Shown: positions 41,708 to 51,197 of the stretch, one piece after another
Numbering within the stretch: position 1 is the first letter of the stretch
How the letters are laid out: each line of letters begins with the position of its first letter
NCBI RefSeq assembly: GCF_042676245.1
Contig: NZ_JBHTKA010000015.1
Span: forward strand, 310,001 to 374,000
Source of the DNA: Ohtaekwangia kribbensis
GTDB taxonomy: Bacteria > Bacteroidota > Bacteroidia > Cytophagales > Cyclobacteriaceae
Direction of reading: 5' to 3'
Length of the DNA: 64,000 bases
Position numbers and translations under genes: made by a program
The notes under the pieces: model-generated
Told to the model about the DNA's origin: nothing
Databases searched by the model: none
Seen by the model: only the letters and a program-made list of their open reading frames with translations

Positions 41708-44328
41708 AAGCATCACAACCAACTCCTCCCAAATGGGCAGAACGTCTTCTCTGCTGGTATTGTCGCCCCGCTATATTGGAAGATTTACAAGGTGACCTGC
41801 ACGAATACTTTGAACGCAATGTAAAAGCCAAAGGCGTAAAGCGTGCGCGGCTCATCTATATACTGGATGTTATTAAGTTCTTTCGAATTTATACTGTACG
41901 TAAACCTGAATTCATCAACCTCTTAATTCATTGGATTATGCTTGGTAGCTATATTAAAACATCGGGGCGCAACATTGTGCGCAACAAGCTCTTTTCTGGT
42001 ATCAACATCATCGGGCTTGCGATTAGCATGTCCGTTGGATTGCTGGTAATCGCGCTTGTATCAGACTTCCGTTCGTATGACGACTTCCACGAAAACAAAG
42101 ACAGGATATATCGGGTAATCACAGCACACCAGCGTCAGGATGGTCCGCCTATGAACCTGGCCACATCTTCGGTGCTCGCGGGTAAGCGAATCAAAGAGTC
42201 CGTTACCGGTATAGAAAAAGTAACGCTGATGCGAAGAGGATTTGGAGGCGATGCAAAAGTTGGCGAATCCGTTATGCCGTTGTCAGGTATATGGGCTGAC
42301 GAAGCATTCTTTTCCATATTTACGTTTCCATTGATACAAGGTAATCCAGCTACAGCACTGAAAGATCCCTACTCACTGGTGCTTACGGAGACATCAGCAC
42401 GAAAGCTATTTGGTTCTGAAAATGCGCTTGGCCAATCGGTTAAGTTCGATACGATAAACTATATCGTAACGGCCGTGATGAAAGATATACCCAGGCTGTC
42501 GCACATGCATTTTGATGTACTGGTCTCATTCGCTACCGTTGATTTGGTCAAGCCGGATATGGATGGCGGCTTCATGTCATGGAGCAATATATACTCCAAT
42601 TATACTTATATACTCTTGCCGGAGCATGGCGATGCACAAACCGTACAGGCGAGTATCAATAAGATCAGCACAGCAGAGAACAAGGCATTGGAAGATCAGC
42701 GCATCGATTTGAATCTGCAGTCTCTGGGAGAGATTCCGTTCAACGCGCGACTGTCCAACCCGATAGGCCTTGCCATGAATGGTATAGCGTTGTGGATATT
42801 GGGGGGATTCGCGATGATTATTATCATGTCTGCTTGCTTTAACTATACCAATCTTTCCATTGCACGTTCGCTGAGACGCTCGCGCGAAGTGGGTATACGT
42901 AAAGTAATGGGCGCACGCAAAATGCATGTACTTGGCCAGTTTATAGTGGAAGCCGTGATCATAGCATTGCTGGCATTACTGTTGTCTTCCGGAGTGTTTA
43001 TGCTATTGCGATCCAGTTTCCTTTCGATGGAACCGAAGCTGCAAACCATGTTGTCGCTCGAACTTTCTCCACGACTGGTCCTCCAGTTTATGCTACTGGC
43101 TATAACGGTAGGGCTACTGGCCGGTTTACCGCCTGCATTCTTCTTCGCCAGGATAAATATTATAAAGGTATTGAAAGATATATCATCACTGCAGGTCTTC
43201 AGGCACGTAAACATTCGTAAGGCCCTGATCGTGGTTCAATATACTTTCTCGCTGATCTTTATAACGACCACTATCATTGGTTACAATCAGTATAAGGGAT
43301 TGATCTCGTATGATCTGGGATTCTCTACGGAAAATATAGTGAACATTAAACTGGCTGGCGGTGTAAAAGGCGATCTGCTGGTAAAAGAGTTGAAAGAGTT
43401 ACCGGAAGTAACCGATATTTCCCGATCGTTGATGGTAACGAGTCTTGGAAATATACATGGCATGCAGGTGAAGTATAAAAATGATTCTTCCGGAGTGTGG
43501 CTGAACCTGATTGACGAAAATTACCTGCCACTGCATCAGCATAAATTTCTCGCGGGACGAAATTTGCATGCTATAGCAGAAGGTGCTGAAGAATCGGAAG
43601 TAGTTGTAAACGAGCAATTGCTGAAGCGTTTTGATATAGCGAAACGCGATCCGCTAAAGGCGTTGGGTGAAGAGTTACTGGTGGACACCATGAGACTTAC
43701 CATTGTAGGCGTGGTGAAAGATTTCAACTACGGAACATTGGAAAGTACGATTGAGCCATTGATCATGCGGTATGCATCCATTCAGTATTATGGTAACATC
43801 AATTTGCGTGTAAAGACGGAAGACTGGCCCGCCACATTTGCCAGGATAAACGCGATATGGCAGAAGCTGGATAAAGTGCATCCGATGGAAGCAAAGTTCT
43901 ATAGCGATCAGATTCAGGAAGCTTATAACCAATTCTCAGTAATGGTAAAAGTATTCGGATTCCTGGCGTTCCTCGCGGTATGTATCGCGTCTATGGGATT
44001 GTTGGGCATGGTGGTATTTGCTACCGAGACACGCCTGAAAGAAGTTAGTATACGCAAGGTGCTGGGCGCAAGCGAAACGAAACTGGTATATATGCTCAGC
44101 AAAGGATTTATCGCGTTACTTGTGATAGCCGCCTGCATTGCGTTGCCAGCTACTTATTTCTTCTTCGATAAAGTTGTGCTTGTGAAGTTTATGTACCATC
44201 CACCGATGCGCGTCAGTGAACTGATATTGGGATTCTTCATCGTGATGTTGCTGGCCCTGGTAATGATCGGCTCACAAACATTACGCGCAGCACGAACGAA
44301 TCCAGCGGAAGTGTTGAAGAACGAGTAA
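41704..44328 (+). CDS. FtsX/MacB-like ABC transporter permease with prefix domain
   Basis: An 874-residue inner-membrane protein. The ATG overlaps the PadR stop (ATGA) and gives MKASQPTPPKWAERLLCWYC; the frame is open further upstream inside PadR. Residues 1-80 match the permease prefix domain of Bacteroidota. Two FtsX-like units follow, each with MacB-type periplasmic and transmembrane parts (NLSIARSLRRSREVGIRKVMGARKMHV near residue 390; ATETRLKEVSIRKVLGASETKL near 775). About eight transmembrane helices are expected. No ATPase gene is nearby. PadR-permease pairs like this are common in the phylum, with unknown substrates (peptides or lipids are possible). Confidence 0.92.
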   Translation: MKASQPTPPKWAERLLCWYCRPAILEDLQGDLHEYFERNVKAKGVKRARLIYILDVIKFFRIYTVRKPEFINLLIHWIMLGSYIKTSGRNIVRNKLFSGINIIGLAISMSVGLLVIALVSDFRSYDDFHENKDRIYRVITAHQRQDGPPMNLATSSVLAGKRIKESVTGIEKVTLMRRGFGGDAKVGESVMPLSGIWADEAFFSIFTFPLIQGNPATALKDPYSLVLTETSARKLFGSENALGQSVKFDTINYIVTAVMKDIPRLSHMHFDVLVSFATVDLVKPDMDGGFMSWSNIYSNYTYILLPEHGDAQTVQASINKISTAENKALEDQRIDLNLQSLGEIPFNARLSNPIGLAMNGIALWILGGFAMIIIMSACFNYTNLSIARSLRRSREVGIRKVMGARKMHVLGQFIVEAVIIALLALLLSSGVFMLLRSSFLSMEPKLQTMLSLELSPRLVLQFMLLAITVGLLAGLPPAFFFARINIIKVLKDISSLQVFRHVNIRKALIVVQYTFSLIFITTTIIGYNQYKGLISYDLGFSTENIVNIKLAGGVKGDLLVKELKELPEVTDISRSLMVTSLGNIHGMQVKYKNDSSGVWLNLIDENYLPLHQHKFLAGRNLHAIAEGAEESEVVVNEQLLKRFDIAKRDPLKALGEELLVDTMRLTIVGVVKDFNYGTLESTIEPLIMRYASIQYYGNINLRVKTEDWPATFARINAIWQKLDKVHPMEAKFYSDQIQEAYNQFSVMVKVFGFLAFLAVCIASMGLLGMVVFATETRLKEVSIRKVLGASETKLVYMLSKGFIALLVIAACIALPATYFFFDKVVLVKFMYHPPMRVSELILGFFIVMLLALVMIGSQTLRAARTNPAEVLKNE

Positions 44329-44337
44329 CGCTGACTA

Positions 44338-44850
44338 TTATACCGACTGCTGTAGCGGTATGATCTTCTCGCGGATGCGCTTTAACTGGTGAATGTGTCG
44401 CTGCGTATGGTATAGTACAAATGACAGGATCTCCAACCGGGTCATGTCTCCCAGTATGTCATGCGCGACAACTTCGTTGAGGTTTAGTGTAGTCGCGGCA
44501 GTAAACAGTTTAGATCGCGTTTCTTTTAGCCTGACTATGAGTTCTTCTTTATGGAAGACCTTGTTGTCAGGTATAATGATGTCTGGCGATTTGAATTTTA
44601 CTTCAAAGTTCAGAAATATACCTTTCAGTTCCGGAGTCTTCTCGTCTGGTATCCGCGCTGTGAATGTTCCATCCTGGCAGATGGTTGCGATAATCGAAGC
44701 ATCGGATTTACAAAGGTGATCGGCTACCTGCGCAGCCGTCCAGCTGTTTTCAAAAGGAATAAGATTGATCTGTTCCTGGTCAAATGAGGCGATCAGCAGC
44801 AGGAGCTCTGTTGTAACAGCTTCAAGTTCTTCCTGTATTTTGGGTTTCAT
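44338..44850 (-). CDS. DinB family protein (putative metal-dependent hydrolase fold)
   Basis: A 170-residue four-helix-bundle protein of the DinB/YfiT-like superfamily, recognised from FENSWTAAQVADHLCKSDASI near residue 35 and the C-terminal metal-ligand region LSFVLYHTQRHIHQLKRI. The ATG at 44850 gives MKPKIQEELEAVT and fits the family; the frame is open 15 codons upstream. Some relatives are bacillithiol-S-transferases (BstA), which would fit BshB1 in this genome, but this is only inference. Convergent with the permease gene, 9 bases apart. Confidence 0.85.
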   Translation of the reverse strand: MKPKIQEELEAVTTELLLLIASFDQEQINLIPFENSWTAAQVADHLCKSDASIIATICQDGTFTARIPDEKTPELKGIFLNFEVKFKSPDIIIPDNKVFHKEELIVRLKETRSKLFTAATTLNLNEVVAHDILGDMTRLEILSFVLYHTQRHIHQLKRIREKIIPLQQSV

Positions 44851-44883
44851 GGCTTTTGTTTTTAAGGTTGATATATAGTTCCT

Positions 44884-44903
44884 GAATCGAAGCACATCGA
44901 TTC
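44884..44903. promoter_or_regulatory. Inverted repeat GAATCGA-N6-TCGATTC upstream of the DinB gene
   Basis: Perfect seven-base arms around AGCACA, 33 bases upstream of the DinB start (44850, minus strand). A plausible operator or a small hairpin in its leader. Confidence 0.4.
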
Positions 44904-45177
44904 GGTTCTTCCGTTCGTTTACGATACAAACCTACAGTCATTTTCAGAAACCGTGCGGGTGGAAGTCCGGCAATCTTCATGGTAAAATGCGCCATGTCTG
45001 GTAACGGCATTTCGGAGCAATAACCACGCGCTCGTGCAACAACGCCATGGCTACCGGTTTCAGCTCGAGCTTTATTGGAGAAATCTTCGTTTGGGTACAC
45101 TTTCCAATTTGCCTATCTTTAAATCCGAAAGTTTAGTTGCCATTGGTAAATTAATTTTCCACCCCCAAACTCCACCC
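44904..45177. other. Intergenic region with a promoter for the ELWxxDGT gene
   Basis: No gene is supported in the 327 bases between the DinB and ELWxxDGT starts. Toward its end TTTG (45090-45093), a 20-base spacer and TATCTTTA (45114-45121; TAnnTTTG with the last base changed) form a candidate promoter for the downstream gene. The rest shows nothing beyond the inverted repeat at its left edge. Confidence 0.5.
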
Positions 45178-48042
45178 ATGAAAAATCTCCTTGTAGCTGC
45201 ATTGCTGCTGTTGGCCGGTAATCTTGCCGCACAGATATCGCGTGTGAAAGACATTAATGACCAGGAAGATCCTGCTATCTCATCCTATATATTCTATAAG
45301 ACTAGTGCCGGAGGAAAAGTATATTTCTACGCGCGCACGAGTGAGTACAACAACGGCCTGGGCGTAAGCGATGGCACTGAAGACGGTACACACGTTATTT
45401 ACAAAGTTGAGGTAATGAACTGGAGTACTACCGACTATTTTGTCGCGGTTGGCAATACGGTATATTTTACAGGACGCACTCAAGATGAAGGTGTCGAGCT
45501 ATGGAAGACCGATGGGACAGAAGCTGGAACAGTGCTGGTGAAAGACATTATACCTGGTTTTGATTCAGGCTATCCTGCCTCTTTCGTCAATGTAAATGGA
45601 ACCCTATACTTTAGCGCTACTACCCATGAGCATGGTATAGAACTCTGGAAGACCGATGGGACAGAAGCCGGAACTGTAATGGTGAAAGACATTATACCGG
45701 GCGCTGAATCCAGCGGACCTTCGGGTTTAATGAATGTAAATGGTACGCTATACTTTCGCGCGGAGACTGAACAAGCTGGTGATGAGCTTTGGAAAAGTGA
45801 CGGAACTGAAAATGGTACGGTACTGGTGAAGGATATAGCTCCGGGAGATGAAACCAGTTTGCCGGAAGCTCTCACGGCAGCAGGCGATATACTATACTTT
45901 ACCCCGACCGTTCCCGGCAGCGGAATGGAGTTGTGGAAAAGTGATGGAACAGAGAATGGTACAGTACTCGTGAAGGATATATGGCCTGGTGCAGACGCGA
46001 GCTATCCTCAACAACTGACGATGCTGAATGGTATACTATATTTTAAGGCTACAACCAACTTAACAAGCGAAGGACTGTGGAGAAGTGATGGCACTGCTGC
46101 CGGAACAACTTTGGTAAAAGAATGGGATTCACAATATATCAGTAATATATATGCGTTCGGGGATCAGCTTGTGCTTCTGATAGACGGTGCGTTATGGAAG
46201 AGCGATGGAACTGCAGCCGGAACAAGTCTTGTAAAATTCGTAGCCCCCGATAACGGAATAACATTTAAGGATTTTGTTGCTACAGATAACGCATTGTTAT
46301 TTATCGTTGATGATGGAACACACGGCTATGAATTGTGGCGTACCGATGGCACAGCTGCCGGTACGGTTATGGTAAAAGATATAGCACCCGGAGAGGAATC
46401 AGGTGCGGCTAACGAACTCGTTGTACTCGGAAATATAGCATACTTCAATGGATATACGGCAGAGACCGGTTGGGAGTTGTGGCGGAGCGATGGAACAGAG
46501 AGCGGCACCCGAATGGTAAAAGATCTTACCCCGAGCAAAACATTTGCTTCAAGTCCGGGCGGTTTTGTATCGCTGAATGGTGTGCTATATTTTGCTGCGA
46601 CTGATGCAGACCATGGTGATGAGCTGTGGCGAAGCGATGGCACCTCGGAAGGAACACAACTGGTAAAAGACATCGAACCGGGTGCAACAGGCAGTGCGCC
46701 AATTTATATTAATGTTTTTGATAACGCTATATACTTCTTTGCAAAGACAGCCGCGAATGGATACGAGCTTTGGAAAAGTGACGGAACTGCTGCCGGCACA
46801 ACCCTGGTGAAAGATATGGTGGCAGGAGCAGGCACTAATTTTCCGGGAGAGTTTGTGATCCTTAACGGTACATTGTTTTTTACAACGCTGGGCGGGAATG
46901 ATACCCGCGAGCTCTGGAAGACTAACGGCACATCTACAAGTACAGTGAAGGTTGCTACACTGGGCGATACGTATGGCGATTACTACATCAACATGCCGGT
47001 AGTTAACAATGGCAAGATCTATATGATCGCCCATTCTAAAAATGAAGGCGGAGAGTTATGGGTAAGCGATGGTACCGAAGCAGGTACATTACTTTTAAAA
47101 GATATACAGCCCGGTGCCGGTAACAGCTATATAAATTCATTTGTAAGTGCAGGTAACCTGGTATACTTTCTGGCGGAGTCTGCCGGTAATGGTCAGGAAC
47201 TGTGGAAGACCGATGGCACGGTAGCAGGAACAACACTCGTAAAAGATATTACACCCGGAATCTGGCCAAGTTTTATTGACGGCATGTTTGCTTTTAAAAA
47301 TCAACTATACTTCAGGACGAACAATGACCTGGAATATAAACTCTGGCGTACCGATGGTACGGAAGCCGGCACCGCAGAAGTAAAAACACTGGCTGATACG
47401 GATGAGTTGCTCGCCATATCGAAAGCCGTTGTGAAGGATGACGAGTTTTATTTTACAGTAAGCGATTACCAGGGGGCATTCGCCCTTTGGACCAGCGATG
47501 GAACCGGGGCCGGAACAAAGATTGTGCAAAATATACCGGTAGGCAGCGGTTACTACTATACGCGCGAAATACTATTGTTGGAAGACGATATATACTTCTT
47601 CATTCAGAATCAAACCGGTTTTTGTGAGTTGTGGAAGAGTGACGGCACCGAGAGCGGTACGGTATTCTATGCCGATGGCGCCAACATATCTTCCGATGCA
47701 TTTGTACTTGACAATGTGATATACTTTCCAGCAGACCAATGGGATAGTGACTACGAATTATGGAAAGCTGATATAACTATTACGGGTATTGAGGACGAAC
47801 AGGAGGCAGGTGCACTTCATGTATATCCGAATCCCACGGCAGGGCTGTTGTCTTTTTCCGTAAAGAATCATGAATGGATCGTTTCCGTTGCCGTCATCGA
47901 TGGGCATGGACGCGCGGCAGAATCATTTATACCACCAGGGCCACAAGTAACATTGAATACTGGAAGGTTACCGGCCGGGGTTTATGTATTGCTGGTGAAG
48001 ACTGAACGAGGTGTTTACCGCGCACGCTTTGTTAAGAAGTAA
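45178..48042 (+). CDS. Secreted ELWxxDGT-repeat protein with type IX secretion sorting domain
   Basis: A 954-residue extracellular protein. The ATG at 45178 begins a signal peptide (MKNLLVAALLLLAGNLAAQ); the frame is open 48 codons further upstream without signal-like sequence. About 17 copies of the ELWKTDGTEAGT-type repeat occur with a period of roughly 50 residues, each followed by TVLVKDI-PG, a strand-rich beta-propeller-like unit. The last 80 residues form a type A sorting domain (LHVYPNPTAGLLSFSV ... LPAGVYVLLVKTERGVYRARFVKK region), which routes the protein through the type IX system to the cell surface or medium. Likely a surface or matrix protein; no catalytic motif. Confidence 0.92.
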   Translation: MKNLLVAALLLLAGNLAAQISRVKDINDQEDPAISSYIFYKTSAGGKVYFYARTSEYNNGLGVSDGTEDGTHVIYKVEVMNWSTTDYFVAVGNTVYFTGRTQDEGVELWKTDGTEAGTVLVKDIIPGFDSGYPASFVNVNGTLYFSATTHEHGIELWKTDGTEAGTVMVKDIIPGAESSGPSGLMNVNGTLYFRAETEQAGDELWKSDGTENGTVLVKDIAPGDETSLPEALTAAGDILYFTPTVPGSGMELWKSDGTENGTVLVKDIWPGADASYPQQLTMLNGILYFKATTNLTSEGLWRSDGTAAGTTLVKEWDSQYISNIYAFGDQLVLLIDGALWKSDGTAAGTSLVKFVAPDNGITFKDFVATDNALLFIVDDGTHGYELWRTDGTAAGTVMVKDIAPGEESGAANELVVLGNIAYFNGYTAETGWELWRSDGTESGTRMVKDLTPSKTFASSPGGFVSLNGVLYFAATDADHGDELWRSDGTSEGTQLVKDIEPGATGSAPIYINVFDNAIYFFAKTAANGYELWKSDGTAAGTTLVKDMVAGAGTNFPGEFVILNGTLFFTTLGGNDTRELWKTNGTSTSTVKVATLGDTYGDYYINMPVVNNGKIYMIAHSKNEGGELWVSDGTEAGTLLLKDIQPGAGNSYINSFVSAGNLVYFLAESAGNGQELWKTDGTVAGTTLVKDITPGIWPSFIDGMFAFKNQLYFRTNNDLEYKLWRTDGTEAGTAEVKTLADTDELLAISKAVVKDDEFYFTVSDYQGAFALWTSDGTGAGTKIVQNIPVGSGYYYTREILLLEDDIYFFIQNQTGFCELWKSDGTESGTVFYADGANISSDAFVLDNVIYFPADQWDSDYELWKADITITGIEDEQEAGALHVYPNPTAGLLSFSVKNHEWIVSVAVIDGHGRAAESFIPPGPQVTLNTGRLPAGVYVLLVKTERGVYRARFVKK

Positions 48043-48049
48043 TAAGCCT

Positions 48050-49117
48050 TTACAGCGGGAAGAGTGAAGCGCTGTTAGGTTGTACGGCTGCCATGCGTTG
48101 CGATCTGGTAAATTTTTGCTGAAGCTCTTTGCCGTGTTCATAGTTGGTGATGATCTTGTTCCAGTTCCGGATATACACAGAGATCATTACCCGGGTTGAG
48201 TAGGCCTGCAACGACACCAACGTATACCGCGAACTTTCCTTTTTCAAAAACGGAATGACCAACAAAAATTTGATATAGATTCGCAGCAGGTATAGCAACG
48301 ACTTCATCATGCGATAGCGAAATATTTTTACGTTCTGATATTTCCAGTCGCAGATAACTTTATAGGGATGCAACACCTCCAGGCACTGGGCACTTTCCTT
48401 CAGATACTTTCTATAATATTCTACAGTAATGCGATCGCGCGTAATAAAATGACTGAAAGTAAGTCGTTCGTCATACCAGATGGTGAACCCTGCGATGGCC
48501 AGTGCCAGGCACAATTCGTAATCGCCTCCCGAACTCAACTCTTTTCCGAGACGATCCGTCAGCAAACTTCGATGTCCGGATTGAAGAAGCATATCATAAG
48601 CCGGTTTTCGGATAACACAACCTGCGCCATATACCGTGCAACGTCTTACCGGTCCGCTTTTAGCTCCCTGACGTCCCGCAGCATATACAGAGAAAGATCG
48701 AACCCAGGCCGGAGGGTCTTCTTCAAAAATGAGTGATCCGTTTCCTCCAAGCGCTCCTATATTGGGATGCGCATTCATGATCTCGTATACGGCTGCTATA
48801 TAATGTGGGTCCAGCCAGTTGTCATCATCACACATTAAAATATAGTCGTACTGCGCACTGGCAAACCCACGTGCCCGTGCATAGCTTAAACCGGGTTGTG
48901 GTTCCGGTATAATGCTGAAGGGTTGTGTACATGTATATTTACTCCATTCAGATTGGGCAATGGCCGTTGTATTGTCAGACGATGCATTGTCGATGATAAT
49001 GAACTCCCAGGGTATAGATTCCGGAACCTGTTGGCCTGCTATATAGCGAATGGTTTCCGGCAATCTGTCGGCTCCATTGTAAGTACAAATAACAACTGAT
49101 ACGCCTGGTTTACTCAT
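48050..49117 (-). CDS. Glycosyltransferase family 2, last gene of the glycan operon
   Basis: A 355-residue GT-A glycosyltransferase. The ATG at 49117 overlaps the upstream stop (ATGA) and gives MSKPGVSVVICTYNGAD; a longer in-frame start 24 codons earlier would lie inside the upstream gene. The nucleotide-binding first half has VVICTYNGADRLPETI and IIDNASSDNTTAIA, and the metal-binding motif is YILMCDDDNWLDPHY. A hydrophobic segment follows residue 260 (LLYLLRIYIKFLLVIPFL), suggesting membrane association. Adds one sugar to the growing surface glycan; donor and linkage unknown. Confidence 0.9.
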   Translation of the reverse strand: MSKPGVSVVICTYNGADRLPETIRYIAGQQVPESIPWEFIIIDNASSDNTTAIAQSEWSKYTCTQPFSIIPEPQPGLSYARARGFASAQYDYILMCDDDNWLDPHYIAAVYEIMNAHPNIGALGGNGSLIFEEDPPAWVRSFSVYAAGRQGAKSGPVRRCTVYGAGCVIRKPAYDMLLQSGHRSLLTDRLGKELSSGGDYELCLALAIAGFTIWYDERLTFSHFITRDRITVEYYRKYLKESAQCLEVLHPYKVICDWKYQNVKIFRYRMMKSLLYLLRIYIKFLLVIPFLKKESSRYTLVSLQAYSTRVMISVYIRNWNKIITNYEHGKELQQKFTRSQRMAAVQPNSASLFPL

Positions 49118-50115
49118 CGGTTGAAAATTATTTTTCCAATCATTTTTAACGTCATCCAGGCGATCGGTATATCCTGGTGCATACGCCACGCTTCACGCAT
49201 TTGTGCCATCGCGCCCCTGCGATCTTTGAACCGTTTCCAGAGCGAACCAGCTGTGCGAAAAGCATAGTATGCATAAAACTTCTTCGCCTTTTGCAATGTC
49301 CGTTGCTGTTCGTTGGCCGGCAGGTAATGACTGATCTGGTTCATTACAAATTGCAGGTCTTTCAGATTTTGCGCGGTTGTAAACGACTGTCCTGATATAG
49401 AATTATAGTGTCTTCGATACGATGCATATATAGCCGGTGTGTAGGCGAATGGATATTTAGCAGCAATGCGTGCCCACATTTCCCAGTCTTCACCATAATG
49501 CACGCCATAGAATGCTCCCAGCTCTTCATATACTTCACGCTTCACGGCAATGGCTACATATTGTACGCGCTGCCGTTCGGCTAATCGCAGCAGCCAGTTT
49601 TTCAATATGCCTTCTTCGGTGGCTTCCCGCTCCGGTGTCAAAACTATATTACCGTGCTCATCTATATACTGATAATGACAGAACGCAGCCGCAGCAGCCG
49701 GGTATTGCGCAAAGAGATAGCCAAGCTTTTTATAAAAGCCGGGGTGTACCACATCATCGCTGTGCAATAAGTGTATATATCTCCCGGTGGCGCGGTTTAT
49801 GCAAGTCTCAAAATTGCGCAGACTGCCTACGTTGTGCGATTGACGGAAATAGGATATACGCCCCGAGGCAATTTGCGCAACGAGCGATTGTACATCTATA
49901 TCTGTGCTGCAGTCGTCTACAACTTCAATCTGCATATTGCTTTCGGCTTCAGCCTGGGTTAATACCGATTCCAATGTTTCTTTCAGAAAGCTGCCGGCAT
50001 TATAGACCGGTATCATAACAGACCACATGGGTCTGTCTGTTATTGTAACAGGGCTGATGTGAGGGGGAGAGTGGGGAGTTCGGTTTACATCTGCGTAACG
50101 GCTATTTATACTCAA
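49114..50115 (-). CDS. Glycosyltransferase family 2
   Basis: A 333-residue GT-A enzyme. The N-terminal 30 residues are Pro/His-rich and dispensable for the fold (PHSPPHISPVTITDRP), followed by MWSVMIPVYNAGSFLKETLESVLTQ, VVDDCSTD, and IHLLHSDDVVHPGFYKKLG with the DxD-type motif. The C-terminal part binds the acceptor. It overlaps the following glycosyltransferase by four bases and follows the 50136-51197 gene by 20 bases. Confidence 0.9.
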   Translation of the reverse strand: MSINSRYADVNRTPHSPPHISPVTITDRPMWSVMIPVYNAGSFLKETLESVLTQAEAESNMQIEVVDDCSTDIDVQSLVAQIASGRISYFRQSHNVGSLRNFETCINRATGRYIHLLHSDDVVHPGFYKKLGYLFAQYPAAAAAFCHYQYIDEHGNIVLTPEREATEEGILKNWLLRLAERQRVQYVAIAVKREVYEELGAFYGVHYGEDWEMWARIAAKYPFAYTPAIYASYRRHYNSISGQSFTTAQNLKDLQFVMNQISHYLPANEQQRTLQKAKKFYAYYAFRTAGSLWKRFKDRRGAMAQMREAWRMHQDIPIAWMTLKMIGKIIFNR

Positions 50116-50135
50116 TCTATACTGTATGTTAGCTG

Positions 50136-51197
50136 CTATATTAAAATTACTTTATTATTTGAAAATGAAAAATAGTGTTTGATTTTTTTTATTCGCCATC
50201 GCAGTGCGTAACTCGTTTTTCTTGTGATATGATTTAATTTCCTTGTTTTCACCAGGAGCCATAAATTGTTGGGCCAGGGTAATTCCTGAAAAAGCTGGTA
50301 AACAATGAAGTCGCGTTTAAACCACGCAGCTTCCGCAATATCATTTTCGTTGCGGTTTACATTCGGAGTTTTGCTGATCTGTTCCGTGATCTGTTCCAGT
50401 ATAGCAAGGCAATCAACAATTTTCGGTATATCATTTAGTGTTGCTATGGGCACAGTATGGTGGCGAAGGCATTCGAGGTATTCTTCCGGAATCGAAAAAT
50501 CGTTCCCCATATAGTGTCGTAAATTGCGCAGTACATTTTTGCGGTTGGCAACATCATATTCCTTTTTGCGAAGCACGGTATTGAGACTGGTTGGCGAGAG
50601 GCGATAGTCCAGCAGGATTTCGCCCAGGTTCGCAATCCGGAATTTTTGCGCCAGCTTCCAGAACAGATCGTAATCTTCCGAGTAAGGCATACTATACATA
50701 CCAACCTCTTTCACGGCTGCTTTGCGAAACATTACCGTGGGGTGGTATATCCAGCATTCAAAAGTCAGGTTGTAGTAGAAAAAACGACTGGTATATCGCT
50801 CCAGGCGAACGTGCTTTCCGGCCGCAGTAACCACACGACACCATGTTGATAGTAATGCACACGCGGAGTCGTGCATCATATAGTCATATTGTTTTTGCAG
50901 GCGATCCGGGTAGCTGATGTCATCGGCATCCATGCGAGCAATCAATTCACATGATGCGAGTTCGATGCCACGGTTTAATGTTGCAGCTATACCTACATTG
51001 GTTTCATTCCGGACGAACCGGATGCGCGGATCTTTGTACGACTGAACAATTGCTATACTTTGATCCGTTGACCCGTCATCGATGATCAAAAACTCGAAAT
51101 CGCGGAAGGTTTGCTGCAGTATACTGTCGATTGCCTCGTGTAGATATGAAGCGGCATTATATACCGGCATCAGCACCGTAAGTTTAGGATTGCTCAT
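50136..51197 (-). CDS. Glycosyltransferase family 2
   Basis: A 353-residue GT-A enzyme of the EpsE/WbbL-like inverting type. Motifs are LTVLMPVYNAASYLHEAIDSILQQTFRDFEFLII (read as the first nucleotide-binding strand and helix), DDGSTDQS, and LIARMDADDISYPDRLQKQ carrying the DxD metal site. The rest is acceptor-binding, with no clear membrane helix. Its start overlaps the upstream gene by four bases, so it is translated in series with its neighbour. Confidence 0.92.
   Translation of the reverse strand: MSNPKLTVLMPVYNAASYLHEAIDSILQQTFRDFEFLIIDDGSTDQSIAIVQSYKDPRIRFVRNETNVGIAATLNRGIELASCELIARMDADDISYPDRLQKQYDYMMHDSACALLSTWCRVVTAAGKHVRLERYTSRFFYYNLTFECWIYHPTVMFRKAAVKEVGMYSMPYSEDYDLFWKLAQKFRIANLGEILLDYRLSPTSLNTVLRKKEYDVANRKNVLRNLRHYMGNDFSIPEEYLECLRHHTVPIATLNDIPKIVDCLAILEQITEQISKTPNVNRNENDIAEAAWFKRDFIVYQLFQELPWPNNLWLLVKTRKLNHITRKTSYALRWRIKKIKHYFSFSNNKVILI

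Noticed and set aside
44822..45100. Minus-strand frame of 92 codons overlapping the DinB start
   Set aside because: It overlaps the better-supported DinB coding region and its promoter, and shows no domain; I treat it as chance.
45484..47660. Possible CRISPR-like or tandem DNA repeat array
   Set aside because: The periodic DNA words come from the coded ELWxxDGT protein repeat; spacing and sequences vary too much for a CRISPR and the frame stays open.
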